From positions 124,001 through 188,000 of the forward strand of contig JBIQIY010000008.1 in NCBI GenBank assembly GCA_044507775.1: DNA of 64,000 bases. Reading direction: 5' to 3'. Under the pieces are notes generated by a model that was given only the letters and a program-made list of their open reading frames with translations, searched no databases and had not been told where the DNA came from. Position 1 is the first letter of the stretch. Each line of letters opens with the position of its first letter. The stretch is from Chryseosolibacter sp044507775 (GTDB lineage: Bacteria; Bacteroidota; Bacteroidia; Cytophagales; Cyclobacteriaceae). Below are positions 53,553 to 62,794 of this stretch, one piece after another. Both the position numbers and the translations under genes were made by a program.

Positions 53553-54959
53553 TCAATAGCCGTCGTTTTGCGACAGGTTAGGATTCAGAAGTCTTTCCGA
53601 CTCAGGGATGGGAAACAGCACATCTGTTTCCTGCCAGTCGATCTTTAGCCCGCCTAATACCGCGGTGGCGCGGTCCGTCCGGATGAGATCTATCCAGCGA
53701 TGCCCCCATTCGGCAAATAGCTCGATACGCCGTTCAGCTTCAATAGCAGCAAGTAATGAACCCGCATCACCAGCGGACGTCGGGGAGAGCCCGGCGCGTT
53801 CGCGAATTGCCGTCAGATCCGCCTGGGCTCCTGCGATATCGCCGAGGTGCGCTCTGGCCTCTGCGCGAATAAGGTATTGTTCTGCCAATCGCAAAACGGT
53901 GTTATATTCCGTCACGGTGCTATTTGATGCGATCTTGTATTTTGCAGGATAGTACCAGGAACCACTCCCGTTCGAGAACACTCCAACCCAGGCATTCCTC
54001 CGCTCATCGCCATCTTCAAATGCTTCGATCATTTTGGTACTCAGGGAGACTCTTCGGCTTGATGAATTTGGAGCGCCAAGCAGAATGAAAAGCTGTCCCT
54101 GTGGAGAATTTGCATTTGGAACAACCGGCTTCAATTGCCAGATCGCTTCTTTGCTCGCCTTTAGAAAAACGTCGTTCACTTGGGCAAGCGAATAGACATC
54201 GGTTTTTGTGATGAGGCGAGTCGAATATTCCTCCGCTCCACTCCAGTTTTCCGTGTATAGATATAAGCGTGCGAGCAACGCGTACGCCGCACCCTGGTTT
54301 GGTTGAACCCGCTCATCGTTTGAAAAGGAGAAGCCTGCTGCTAACAGGCCGGCAGCATCAAGGAGATCTCGTTCTATCTTCTGGTAAACATCGTTCTGCG
54401 TTGCGCGGGGTGCGGATGCAGTAAGTCGGTAATCGGTGGACGTAATGTAGGGTATGTCACCAAATAGTTCTGCAAGATAGAGATAACAAAATGCCCGGAT
54501 GAACTTAGCCTCTCCTTTCAGTTGATTCTTTGTTGCAGCGCTCAGACTTTGCGTATTTTCGAGTCCCTCGAGTATGGCGTTAGCATTGTTGATGTATTTG
54601 AAAGGCTCTCTCCAGAACGGCCCCGCGACAATGCCGTTCTTCGTTGAAAGGGAATTTTGATAGAACTCGATCTGATCCTGTCGCGTCGCATAGTTGATCA
54701 ACTCATCAGACAATATTCCCGTGAATTCTTCTATCCCGCCGTTGGTAAAACTTTGGTTGGTCATCATTAAGCTGTAGATCCCACGCACGGTAGCGGTGGC
54801 CGAGGCATCTGTGGAAAATACGGTTTCTGGTACAATATCGGTTTTTGGGGAGGCAATGTCGAGGAAATCCTGACAACCTGAGAATGGTATAGAAAGTATA
54901 AACAAAGATACGAGGGCTTTTTTCAATATTTTCGATTGTGTGTATAAGTATGTATTCAT
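53553..54959 (-). CDS. RagB/SusD family outer-membrane lipoprotein
   Basis: 468 residues with lipobox PFSGC and lipidated Cys29 (GCQDFLDIASPKTDIVPE, the classic SusD start). The SusD core includes LKGEAKFIRAFCYLYLAELF, ATQNDVYQKIERDLLDA and a C-terminal LRLAEQYLIRAEARAHLG. It binds the ligand for the adjacent SusC (12 bp between the genes). Confidence 0.95.
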   Translation of the reverse strand: MNTYLYTQSKILKKALVSLFILSIPFSGCQDFLDIASPKTDIVPETVFSTDASATATVRGIYSLMMTNQSFTNGGIEEFTGILSDELINYATRQDQIEFYQNSLSTKNGIVAGPFWREPFKYINNANAILEGLENTQSLSAATKNQLKGEAKFIRAFCYLYLAELFGDIPYITSTDYRLTASAPRATQNDVYQKIERDLLDAAGLLAAGFSFSNDERVQPNQGAAYALLARLYLYTENWSGAEEYSTRLITKTDVYSLAQVNDVFLKASKEAIWQLKPVVPNANSPQGQLFILLGAPNSSSRRVSLSTKMIEAFEDGDERRNAWVGVFSNGSGSWYYPAKYKIASNSTVTEYNTVLRLAEQYLIRAEARAHLGDIAGAQADLTAIRERAGLSPTSAGDAGSLLAAIEAERRIELFAEWGHRWIDLIRTDRATAVLGGLKIDWQETDVLFPIPESERLLNPNLSQNDGY

Positions 54960-54971
54960 TTGCTTTCGGAA

Positions 54972-57900
54972 TTAAAATTTTACTTGAAGGCCGGCGGTGA
55001 TGACCCTAAGGGGCGGCAAAGCTGTAGAGGTCATGCTCTCCGGATCGTAACCTATGTAGTTTGTGAAGGTGAACAGGTTTTGGCCCTGCAAAAAAATGCG
55101 ACTATCTCCCAGGTTTGCTTTGCGGATCCATCTGGACGGCAGGTTCCAGGCTATTGAAATATTCTTGACTCGGAGAAATGAGGCATCCGTTATGATCTGA
55201 TTCGAGAATCTATAATAGTTGGATGCCCTGCTCACTGATCCGCCCGGATTGAGTACCGTGAACCGCTGGATATTGGCAACGTCGCCTTCCTTTTGCCAGC
55301 GGCCCATGACGTGAGTTGGCTGGTTTGACAGACTACCGGGTAAGCCGAAAAATGTCATGTAGTTTTGCCCCATTTGTTTGACAAATTGGACGAAGAAATC
55401 GAGCTGAAACCTCTTATAGGTCAAGCTATTCGCTAAGCCGCCATAGTACTGTTGATCTGTTTCACGCAAGGCGATGATATCTAAAGTCGTAGAAAGGATT
55501 CCATCGCCGTCGCGATCATTAAAGGTGTATAACCCGGTTTGCGGGTCTACACCTGTATACTCAAGCGCTTTATATACGGATAGTGAATTTCCGATTTCAT
55601 ATTTGTTATTGTAGGATGAAAAGTTTTCGATTTGAGGAAATGCAATCAATTTGTTGTCTGGAACGGTAATGTTGAATCGCGTAGCCCACTCGAAGTTCTG
55701 ACGTTGAATATTCCTGGTTTCAAGGTAAAATTCCCATCCAGTATTTTGTACAACAGCTGGTAAATTGAACTGGACGCTGGTCTGACCTGTCATCGTCGGC
55801 AGGGGAAGTCCGACGAGTTGGTTGGATGACCGGTTTCTATAGTGGGCGGCGGAAAGGGCGATCCTATCCCTTATTAAATTGAGATCTATCCCGAGTTCTA
55901 ACTTGCGGTTTGTTTCCCATGAATAGTCGGGATTGTTCAGGCGCGACAAACTGAGACCACCGCCGTTGTTGTAGGGGTAGGGTGTCGGAGAAAAAGTGTT
56001 GAGGTACTGGTAGTTTCCGATCGCATCGCTGCCCGTCGTTCCGTAGCTGGCACGTAGCTTGCCAAAACTGAGAAAGCTGATGTTTTCGGAGACAAACTTT
56101 TCACTGGAAAAGATCCAGGCGATCCCGATAGCGCCAAAGTTGGCGAATCGGTTTCCCGGTCCGAAACGGCTCGAGCCGTCCCGCCTTCCGGTCACATTTA
56201 CAACATATTTTCCAAGCCAGTTGTAATTGACACGCCCAAATAATGCGGCATATCGGTACTGGGAATACGTGGCATCAAGGATGCTTAAGCTTGTCCCCGC
56301 TTGAATATTTTCGAGGAGAGCGTCACTTGTGAATCCTCTTGCTTCGATCGTTTTTCCCGTTTGTAATGATTCCTGGAAGGTTGCCCCGAACAGCACCCTT
56401 AGATCTCCTCGGCCAAGATTCGCCGCATAGGTCAACTGTGGTTCAGTGATCCACGTTTTAATGTTACCGTCGGCGAAAACAGACGAGCCGGTGCGACCAG
56501 CAAGATCTTCCGGGTCACGCGCTCTTAACGGATTGATCGCAATCTCATTCACGCGCATTGTGGTGTAGCCCAACGAAGCCTTTAGCACGAGTGCTGGTGT
56601 AATCTTGTATTGCGCCGACGCATTTGCGATCAGGTTTTCAATTGTGTTGGTATAATCTCGTTCCAGGAAGGAGAGCGGATTTGACCACGTTCCGTTTTCC
56701 CAGTTAAGTGAACCGTTGGCGTCATAAAGACTTGGCGCATCAGGTGCAAGAGTGACTGCAAGCGATGTAAGGTCCAAGGTCGGTATTTCACTGACGCTGC
56801 TCGCGTAGTAAATAGAACTTGAGACACCAAATCGATTATCGTCCGAGGCATGATTGAGATTTAGTCTTGCAGTGCCTTTTCGATACGAATTTTTGCCTGG
56901 GAATACCGTCGTCTCCCTGTAAAAGTTACTCGACAGAAGAAACTGGGTGTTTGTGTTTCCACCCGATATTGTCATTTGGGCGTTCGTTATATTTCCCGTT
57001 CCACCAAGAAGTTGCTTTTGCCAATCGGTATATCGTGTTGAATCCCATGCTTTCAGATCCGGCCAGTATGGATCATAAGCCGGGTCCTCAAGCAACGCGG
57101 CAAGGCCGTCGTTCCTAAGTCCTTCCTTTCGCATATCGAGATATTGCTGAGTGTTCAGTAAGTCCATCCGTCTCCCCACCTGGCCAATGCCCTGATTGAT
57201 ACTCACATCAAGGGAGGTTTTTCCTTCTTTTGCTTTTTTAGTAGTTATCAGGACAACGCCATTGGCTCCCCTGGATCCATATATTGCGGTTGCATCGGCG
57301 TCTTTCAGCACTTCAATGCTCTCAATGTCATCCGGGTTAATAACGCTCAATGGATCGCCGCCTTGAATATTGCTGCTGCTGGTGTATGAGGAGGTTAAGG
57401 ATGTATTCGTGAACGGAATTCCGTCGACAAGATAAAGGGGAAGGTTTCCATTTACGGTACCGCCAGACCCGGTGCGCAGGCTGTTTTGGCCTCTTATCTG
57501 GATCTTGAATCCCCCACCAGCCATACCTGTGGTTTGCTGGATGTAGACACCAGTCATCCTTCCTTGCAACGCCTGTAACGGATTGTTCACAGGCTGGTTT
57601 TCAATAACGTCCGCAGTAATCCTGCTAATACTCCCTGTCTTTTCCTTTTCCTTCACTTCCCAGTATCCCGCATTAACTACCACCTCTCCAAGATTTTGAA
57701 CATCCTGCGTCATTGCGATATCAATTACCGTTCTCGTATTCACAGGAATTTCCATCGAGGTGAATCCAATAAAGGAAAAGACCAGAATGTCGTCCTCTTC
57801 GGTGGCCAAAGCGTACCTTCCGTCGTAGTCGGTTGTAGTTCCGGTCACCGTGCCTTTCACCACCACGTTAACGCCAGCCATGGGCGTTCCGGTCGAGGCC

Positions 57901-58340
57901 TCGGTTACCCTTCCACTTACCTGGATCATATCTCCGCTTGCACCATTCATGCGCATTGACCGCTCGTCTTCTTTTGTCTTATCGATCTTCTGCAAGGTGA
58001 TCATTGCGTCTTTTTCATGGACCTTGTACCGGATCTTACGCGGCGTAAACAGCACGTCGAGCGCCTCGCGCAGGGTTTGCTTTTGAATGGAAAGCGACAC
58101 GTTCGGTTCGTTCTCAAGCTGATCAATGCTGTAAGCGAATTTTACGGAGGCGGCCTTCTCAAGTACTTTCAGCGCCCTTTCAAAAGGCACGTCTCTCATC
58201 GTAACGGTAACCTCTTGGTCGAGTAGTTGCGCATAACCCGGGTAGGCGAGGGACATTCCACATAAAGTGATCGCCGCGATTAATTGGACTGCGCATACTC
58301 TCATAAACTTCTGAAGTTTTGCAGTAAGACTTTTTTGCAT
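54972..58340 (-). CDS. SusC/RagA TonB-dependent transporter with STN signalling domain
   Basis: 1122 residues from ATG 58340 (MQKSLTAKLQKFM); the open frame continues 26 codons upstream without coding character. A signal peptide (about 1-38) precedes an STN domain (about 42-117; VTVTMRDVPFERALKVLEKA). A CarboxypepD_reg-like domain follows (about 130-215), then the plug (NPLQALQGRMTGVYIQQTTG, VLKDADATAIYGSRGANGVV) and barrel, ending GLQVKF with a terminal Phe. The STN domain is the part that contacts a FecR-type anti-sigma factor, and the FecR and sigma genes lie just upstream. Ligand unknown. Confidence 0.95.
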   Translation of the reverse strand: MQKSLTAKLQKFMRVCAVQLIAAITLCGMSLAYPGYAQLLDQEVTVTMRDVPFERALKVLEKAASVKFAYSIDQLENEPNVSLSIQKQTLREALDVLFTPRKIRYKVHEKDAMITLQKIDKTKEDERSMRMNGASGDMIQVSGRVTEASTGTPMAGVNVVVKGTVTGTTTDYDGRYALATEEDDILVFSFIGFTSMEIPVNTRTVIDIAMTQDVQNLGEVVVNAGYWEVKEKEKTGSISRITADVIENQPVNNPLQALQGRMTGVYIQQTTGMAGGGFKIQIRGQNSLRTGSGGTVNGNLPLYLVDGIPFTNTSLTSSYTSSSNIQGGDPLSVINPDDIESIEVLKDADATAIYGSRGANGVVLITTKKAKEGKTSLDVSINQGIGQVGRRMDLLNTQQYLDMRKEGLRNDGLAALLEDPAYDPYWPDLKAWDSTRYTDWQKQLLGGTGNITNAQMTISGGNTNTQFLLSSNFYRETTVFPGKNSYRKGTARLNLNHASDDNRFGVSSSIYYASSVSEIPTLDLTSLAVTLAPDAPSLYDANGSLNWENGTWSNPLSFLERDYTNTIENLIANASAQYKITPALVLKASLGYTTMRVNEIAINPLRARDPEDLAGRTGSSVFADGNIKTWITEPQLTYAANLGRGDLRVLFGATFQESLQTGKTIEARGFTSDALLENIQAGTSLSILDATYSQYRYAALFGRVNYNWLGKYVVNVTGRRDGSSRFGPGNRFANFGAIGIAWIFSSEKFVSENISFLSFGKLRASYGTTGSDAIGNYQYLNTFSPTPYPYNNGGGLSLSRLNNPDYSWETNRKLELGIDLNLIRDRIALSAAHYRNRSSNQLVGLPLPTMTGQTSVQFNLPAVVQNTGWEFYLETRNIQRQNFEWATRFNITVPDNKLIAFPQIENFSSYNNKYEIGNSLSVYKALEYTGVDPQTGLYTFNDRDGDGILSTTLDIIALRETDQQYYGGLANSLTYKRFQLDFFVQFVKQMGQNYMTFFGLPGSLSNQPTHVMGRWQKEGDVANIQRFTVLNPGGSVSRASNYYRFSNQIITDASFLRVKNISIAWNLPSRWIRKANLGDSRIFLQGQNLFTFTNYIGYDPESMTSTALPPLRVITAGLQVKF

Positions 58341-58473
58341 AAATTGAATTGTTTTGTTTCTGGTTTCTTGACTGAAATGGGACAAAGCGCCCCCTTCCGC
58401 CTCGTAAAGGCGGTCCAACTTTGCAAGAGTTTGGAATCGGAGGGCTTAACCTGCTTCGCTAACCCGACAGGTG

Positions 58474-58507
58474 AACAGGAGTGCTGGAACCACTCCTGTT
58501 TTTTTTT
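58474..58507 (+). terminator. Plus-strand intrinsic terminator in the susC leader
   Basis: A perfect 10-bp stem (58474-58483 with 58491-58500, 7-nt loop) runs into nine Ts on the plus strand. All annotated genes here are on the minus strand, so it has no obvious gene to terminate. On the minus strand the same hairpin is preceded by As and is just a leader stem-loop. Confidence 0.75.
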
Positions 58508-58575
58508 GCTTCATGTAGAATCGAGAAGGACTGTGCAGCTTCGTTTCATGGCTTAGGGTTTAGTGTAAGAATATC

Positions 58576-59541
58576 TCAGTTACATCCACTTCCGGAAATG
58601 CTAACCGTTTTCCGATCAATGACGTATGTGAAATTCAGGACCTCCGATATCAGTCGAAGTGAATTGTCAAGCGACCTGTCCGTGAGATCGATCGTAATTC
58701 TGCAGTTTGTCATTGTCGGATCCGAGAGATCCACCGTAACGTTGAACTTTTCTTCCAGCCGATCAAAGACGTCACTCATAGAACTGTTGTCGAATAGCAT
58801 TTCGTATTGAGTGTCTTCAGTCAGCATGGCGATTTCATTCTCTTTGGCTTCCACCTTCTCGAACGTGCCGTTTGACCGGTAGGCGGCTTTCTCCCCAGGG
58901 AGGAGATCGATCCCGTTGGCATTCGCCGTAGAAGAGAGATTTACTTTTCCGGTAAGAACAGTGACTTCAACGACGCTTTTGGTTGCCAGCAAACTGAAGC
59001 TGGTACCGAGAACCGTTACCCGCGCGTCGCCACACTGGATAACAAAAGGGCGATCCTCGTCTTTGGAAACCTCGAACAAAGCTTCGCCTTCAAAGGTGGC
59101 ATATCGAGCGCGTTCGTCCATCTTTTCGTAGTAGAGAACTTTGCTCTCACCGCGCAACCAAACGAGGGATCCGTCGTTGAGTATAATTTTCTCAACGCCA
59201 TTCTTCGAGACGCTCTTCAACTCGTTTTCGGCCGGCCCTGAAAAGTACCAGCCCGCGTATGAAAGAGCACCGAGGATCAACAGCGATGCGGCGATTCGCA
59301 CGATCCATTGGTCGGGCCGCCATCTTCGCTTGGGCATGAGCATCGCGATTTCCTCCTGGCTGGTGAGGGTGTTCGTCAGCTTGCGGAAGATTCGCTCTTC
59401 TTCTTCGCCAGTGAGCTCCAGGTCGCTGGTGTCTTTATCCCCGATGGCGTCAAGCCACGCCTCAATTTTCACGCGTTCGGCCGGCGAGACCTCACCTCTG
59501 ACGTACCGCTCCATAAGCTGGTCAAAGCTGGATTTTTCCAT
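58576..59541 (-). CDS. FecR family anti-sigma factor
   Basis: 321 residues. The N-terminal cytoplasmic anti-sigma region (about 1-85; MERYVRGEVSPAERVKIEAW) is followed by one transmembrane helix (about 88-108). The FecR periplasmic beta domain (about 115-215) contains KIILNDGSLVWLRGESKVLY and GEALFEVSKDEDRPFVIQCG. The C-terminal DUF4974-type domain (about 245-321) ends ISGSGC. It holds the neighbouring ECF sigma factor until the STN domain of SusC signals ligand. It starts 120 bp after the sigma gene. Confidence 0.94.
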   Translation of the reverse strand: MEKSSFDQLMERYVRGEVSPAERVKIEAWLDAIGDKDTSDLELTGEEEERIFRKLTNTLTSQEEIAMLMPKRRWRPDQWIVRIAASLLILGALSYAGWYFSGPAENELKSVSKNGVEKIILNDGSLVWLRGESKVLYYEKMDERARYATFEGEALFEVSKDEDRPFVIQCGDARVTVLGTSFSLLATKSVVEVTVLTGKVNLSSTANANGIDLLPGEKAAYRSNGTFEKVEAKENEIAMLTEDTQYEMLFDNSSMSDVFDRLEEKFNVTVDLSDPTMTNCRITIDLTDRSLDNSLRLISEVLNFTYVIDRKTVSISGSGCN

Positions 59542-59661
59542 AGGCGTGAATTTTATAAGGTCTTCTAATTTACGAAAACGATCAGCGTGTTTCTATACAG
59601 GTGACGGTATCCCTTCATTCATATACTTTGAATCACCGTTGACGGGGGAATCCGCGAAGAA

Positions 59662-60228
59662 TTAGTCGGTGGGCCGAAAAATATTGTCGTATGAGCCGCG
59701 CAAGTGGGCGAAAGCTTTTGAAATATAGAGTTGAACGGTGGTCTTGTTAATGTTCATGCGCTCCGCTATCTCTCCGTTGGTGAGGTTCTCGGTAAGTCGG
59801 AGGCGGATGGCCTCCTGGCACCGGTCGGGCAATTCCCCGATATGCTGCAAGAGCTGTGCATGAATTGCGTGCGGATCATGCTGACGGTCGTCTTCGGCCG
59901 CCTGATAGGTCGTCTCGAACACGCGGTAGTAGTCAAGAAATTTTCGCTTCACCCCGCGGTGGTTGAAGTACCGGATGACCATGTAGCGCACCGAGTTGAA
60001 AAGATAATGCTTCAGGGATGAAATTGTAAGGTGGTCCCTTCGCTTCCACAGGGATTCAAAAACATCGTGAACAATTTCCTCGCAGTCCTCGCGCACGGAA
60101 ACCCTTCGCAGCGCATATCCAAAAAGGTGTTTTGCATACCTGCGATAGACTGTCTCGAACGCGCGCTGGTCGCCCTGTTTGATCAGGTCCACGAGATCAG
60201 AATCCATATGGTCATGATAATCAGTCAT
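59662..60228 (-). CDS. ECF sigma-70 factor
   Basis: 188 residues. Sigma region 2 (AFETVYRRYAKHLFGYALRR, DCEEIVHDVFESLWKRRDHL) and region 4 (LPDRCQEAIRLRLTENLTNG, EIAERMNINKTTVQLYISKA) are intact. It belongs to the Bacteroidota FecI-like group paired with FecR. It probably transcribes the FecR-SusC-SusD-TlpA cluster. ATG codons at 60228 and 60207 are both possible starts. Confidence 0.94.
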   Translation of the reverse strand: MTDYHDHMDSDLVDLIKQGDQRAFETVYRRYAKHLFGYALRRVSVREDCEEIVHDVFESLWKRRDHLTISSLKHYLFNSVRYMVIRYFNHRGVKRKFLDYYRVFETTYQAAEDDRQHDPHAIHAQLLQHIGELPDRCQEAIRLRLTENLTNGEIAERMNINKTTVQLYISKAFAHLRGSYDNIFRPTD

Positions 60229-60334
60229 GCCGCATGCGGGTTTATGCTTCTAAATATAGGAGGAAAAGCAAAGTGTGGGTCTATAAGCCCACGATATTTT
60301 TTTGTATTCGGCTCATATTCGCCTGACGGCGTAA

Positions 60335-60580
60335 ATGGAACCAAGACATAAACATGAGGTGCTGATCCGGTTTGGGAAGCGTTTGGCTGCCTTGCGGAAG
60401 AGGAAGAAGCTTTCGTTCCGCAAGATGTCCGCCCAATGCAACGTAGACTTTAGCGATATAAAGAAATATGAGAACGGCGTCAAGGACTTGCAATTGACCA
60501 CAATTGTAGACCTGGCAACGGGATTAGGCGTCCATCCGTCGTCTCTCCTCGACTTTGACTTCAATTTTCTCGAAAAATAG
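60335..60580 (+). CDS. XRE-type HTH regulator, small
   Basis: 81 residues, essentially one helix-turn-helix: IRFGKRLAALRKRKKLSFRK, MSAQCNVDFSDIKKYENGVK, LQLTTIVDLATGLGVHPSSL. It has no extra domain. It is divergent from the sigma factor gene. It may be a local repressor; the operator is unknown. Confidence 0.8.
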   Translation: MEPRHKHEVLIRFGKRLAALRKRKKLSFRKMSAQCNVDFSDIKKYENGVKDLQLTTIVDLATGLGVHPSSLLDFDFNFLEK

Positions 60581-60612
60581 ACGCACTTTCCCCGTCGACA
60601 GGCAATTTAGTG

Positions 60613-60885
60613 TTATCCCCCATCAAGAGCATCGGACTCGATCACATCGAGCAGGTCAAACAAACCATCAATATCGTAGAGCAGGTCTTTTAAGTAAACC
60701 GATTCCATAGCCCTGTCGCGCATCAGAAACTCCAGAAGCATTTTTCGCAAATTGCGTCGGAAGTCTTTTGCAGGGTGATACTCAATAAACCGGGCGAATT
60801 CCGTTGCAACCGAATCAGACAACGCAGGACTGTCGGTCCGATAATTTTCTCGTCTTGTGTCTTGTGTACGAATTCTCTCTTGCAT
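60613..60885 (-). CDS. Small helical protein of unknown function
   Basis: 90 residues, helical, with a basic middle (RRNLRKMLLEFLMRDRAM) and an acidic C-terminus (YDIDGLFDLLDVIESDALDG). It starts 35 bp after the stop of the XRE gene at 60921 on the same strand, so the two probably form a two-gene transcript. No family function was recognised; the size and partner would allow a toxin-antitoxin or regulator-effector pair, but nothing shows this directly. Confidence 0.6.
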   Translation of the reverse strand: MQERIRTQDTRRENYRTDSPALSDSVATEFARFIEYHPAKDFRRNLRKMLLEFLMRDRAMESVYLKDLLYDIDGLFDLLDVIESDALDGG

Positions 60886-60920
60886 GACTGAATATTTTAG
60901 TGACCAATTTCCAGGCGGGA

Positions 60921-61238
60921 CTACCGGCGTCCCCCTTTGCGAATTTTTGTTTTACCATACGTGATTCGCTCCTCCGCGATCTGAATCGCCCGGAGCGCTA
61001 CCTTTTCGCCTTCTAATTCATATAGCACGCGATCGCTCAGGTAAACTGCTAAAAGTTCATCGCGATCTGTGCGGAGAATCCTGGCGAGAGCCAGTACCTG
61101 TTCACGGGTTGGCCGCTTTTCACCGCGCTCAATCCTGCTTAAGAGCGAAGGATCAATCGCCAGCTCAGCGGCAACTTCGCGCAGAAGGAAACCTGCCGAA
61201 ACCCTAAGCGCCCTGATGTGTTCTCCTAATGAGTTCAT
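60921..61238 (-). CDS. XRE-type HTH regulator
   Basis: 105 residues from ATG 61238 (MNSLGEHIRALRVSAGF); the frame runs 46 codons further upstream, but that part overlaps the divergent promoter and looks non-coding. The HTH spans 5-62 (LREVAAELAIDPSLLSRIER, RPTREQVLALARILRTDRDE) and a helical tail ends AEERITYGKTK. Divergent from the HTH-Panacea gene with 156 bp between the starts, in which two palindromes lie. Confidence 0.85.
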   Translation of the reverse strand: MNSLGEHIRALRVSAGFLLREVAAELAIDPSLLSRIERGEKRPTREQVLALARILRTDRDELLAVYLSDRVLYELEGEKVALRAIQIAEERITYGKTKIRKGGRR

Positions 61239-61317
61239 ATTAAATTGTTTGCTGTTAATCAAATAAAGGAATTCTTTATGCCCTTGATAATTTTGTTTTA
61301 TTTGTCCATTTTTAACA

Positions 61318-61332
61318 TGACCAAAATGGTCA
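61318..61332. promoter_or_regulatory. Operator-like palindrome TGACCA-AAA-TGGTCA
   Basis: A perfect 6-bp inverted repeat with a 3-bp spacer between the two divergent HTH genes. It is a candidate binding site for one of them. Confidence 0.55.
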
Positions 61333-61343
61333 ACGAATATGCA

Positions 61344-61371
61344 GTTTGTTCGCGGAACAAACAAGTCTTTG
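61344..61371 (+). promoter_or_regulatory. Operator-like palindrome overlapping a putative promoter of the HTH-Panacea gene
   Basis: GTTTGTTC (61344-61351), GCG, GAACAAAC (61355-61362) is a perfect 8-bp inverted repeat. TTTG at 61345-61348 and AGTCTTTG at 61364-61371 resemble -33 and -7 elements with a 15-bp spacer. The palindrome would therefore cover the promoter, as in autorepressed HTH genes. Confidence 0.5.
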
Positions 61372-61394
61372 CTCAATTTTAAAACAATTTTATT

Positions 61395-62186
61395 ATGCGC
61401 CTAACCAAGAAAATACTCGGACGCAGAATTACAGTGTTTCGAAAGATGAAGGGTCTTTCACAGGAAGACCTGGCGTATGGCATGGAGTTGTCGCGATCGG
61501 CACTCGCCAGGATCGAGACGGGCCATCGGACGATCTCAGCTCTGGAGCTGGATTCAATTGCCCGCATACTGGGATTCCCGCTGGAAGAATTTCTTTCGAC
61601 AGACGTGGGCGAGGGCGCCGCGTCAGGACTAAACCCAACTGGAAGCGCCTCACCCAATCCGGTAAAATTGCGAACGGTTTTGTTATACCTGCTCGAACAC
61701 TGTGCGGGAAAACCGAACGTCGGTGAAACGGTCCTCTACAAAATGCTTTACTTTCTTGACTTCAACTACTACGAACGCTATCAGGAATACCTGACTGGGA
61801 TGAAATACAGGAAATTGCCGTACGGCCCGGTTCCTCTTTTTATCGACCAGTTTATCAACGGCTTAATCGAAATGAAGGATGTACAGCGCATAAAATGTCG
61901 CTATCAGGGTTTTCTGCAAACACGATATCTTCCGCTGGGACGGCCGGATATGGCGCTCCTCATGCCGCGCGAAAAAGACATCATTGACAGCGTAATTACT
62001 GAATTTGCAGATATGTCGGCCACCGGAATCAGCGACTGGTCGCACCGCGATGTCCCGTGGGCGCGGTCGATAATGGGCCAGGAAATCGACTACACCCTTG
62101 CCCTTTGCCGTCAACCGCCCTATTCGGTTGGCCGCGCGGCGCCAGAGCCCGACAGTGATCTAAATAGTGACCTTAATATAGAGTGA
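61395..62186 (+). CDS. HTH-Panacea (SocA/DUF4065-like antitoxin domain) protein
   Basis: 263 residues. The N-terminal XRE HTH (about 5-65) contains GRRITVFRKMKGLSQEDLAY and ALARIETGHRTISALELDSI. A linker (70-95) precedes a Panacea domain (about 95-225) with NVGETVLYKMLYFLDFNYYE, MKYRKLPYGPVPLFIDQFIN and a C-terminal SDWSHRDVPWARS. Panacea domains neutralise a wide range of toxins, usually encoded next door. HTH fusions can add autoregulation. The partner toxin is not obvious; the 98-residue protein at 62404 and the divergent pair at 60613/60921 are candidates. Confidence 0.85.
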   Translation: MRLTKKILGRRITVFRKMKGLSQEDLAYGMELSRSALARIETGHRTISALELDSIARILGFPLEEFLSTDVGEGAASGLNPTGSASPNPVKLRTVLLYLLEHCAGKPNVGETVLYKMLYFLDFNYYERYQEYLTGMKYRKLPYGPVPLFIDQFINGLIEMKDVQRIKCRYQGFLQTRYLPLGRPDMALLMPREKDIIDSVITEFADMSATGISDWSHRDVPWARSIMGQEIDYTLALCRQPPYSVGRAAPEPDSDLNSDLNIE

Positions 62187-62403
62187 ATCACATTGACCCG
62201 CCCTGAAACCAATGCTCAGGAATTTTTGAGTGCGATTGCTGGTACCGGACTATGTGTTTTCAATAGTCGTGTCACTTAGTGATCATAAACGAGATAGCGA
62301 AACATTCAGGGCCGGCTCAGACATTAGTTGGTCTTCTTCATATGACTTGGTTAATGGTGTCTCCGGTTCCTGTCTGTTTGCTACCAATCCTGACCAACAA
62401 AAT

Positions 62404-62697
62404 ATGAGTCAAGGTGAAACGGTGCGAAAACTGATTGATCGCATGGAAGACCTCGTACAGATCCTATCTGAGCGGCAGGATCTGCATGTTCACCAGCGTG
62501 TAGATCAGTTTTACTATATGCAAAAAGTTGAGGAGCTTAGAATGCTACTTCATCAATTCGAGGCTCTTAGTAGAAACATGGAAAATCTGATGGCGCGAAT
62601 ACACATGGCATACGGCGTATGCGCTTCTCGATGGTGCACAGATGTCCGCTGGCTAAACAGATACACATTACAGCTGCGATCGAAGCCCATTCTCTGA
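62404..62697 (+). CDS. Small helical protein of unknown function downstream of HTH-Panacea
   Basis: 97 residues from ATG 62404; the frame opens earlier at GTG 62230, but those residues look non-coding. It is mainly one long amphipathic helix region (MSQGETVRKLIDRMEDLVQI, LRMLLHQFEALSRNMENLMA) and then a Cys/Trp-containing tail. No transmembrane segment or known fold. It is the only plus-strand gene after the Panacea gene and so a positional toxin candidate. Its tail may be affected by a frameshift; confidence that it is a real gene is modest. Confidence 0.45.
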   Translation: MSQGETVRKLIDRMEDLVQILSERQDLHVHQRVDQFYYMQKVEELRMLLHQFEALSRNMENLMARIHMAYGVCASRWCTDVRWLNRYTLQLRSKPIL

Positions 62698-62794
62698 ACC
62701 AGGATCCGGTGGACCTGTATCCTGTAAGTCTCAGAAAGACTAAACGGAGGCGCGCTTGCGGGTCGATCGAGGTCTCATATTCAATGGAGATAAA

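Noticed and set aside
62230..62403. GTG-started N-terminal extension of the small protein downstream of HTH-Panacea
   Set aside because: The extra residues look unstructured and non-coding; the helical part begins at ATG 62404, though this choice is not certain.
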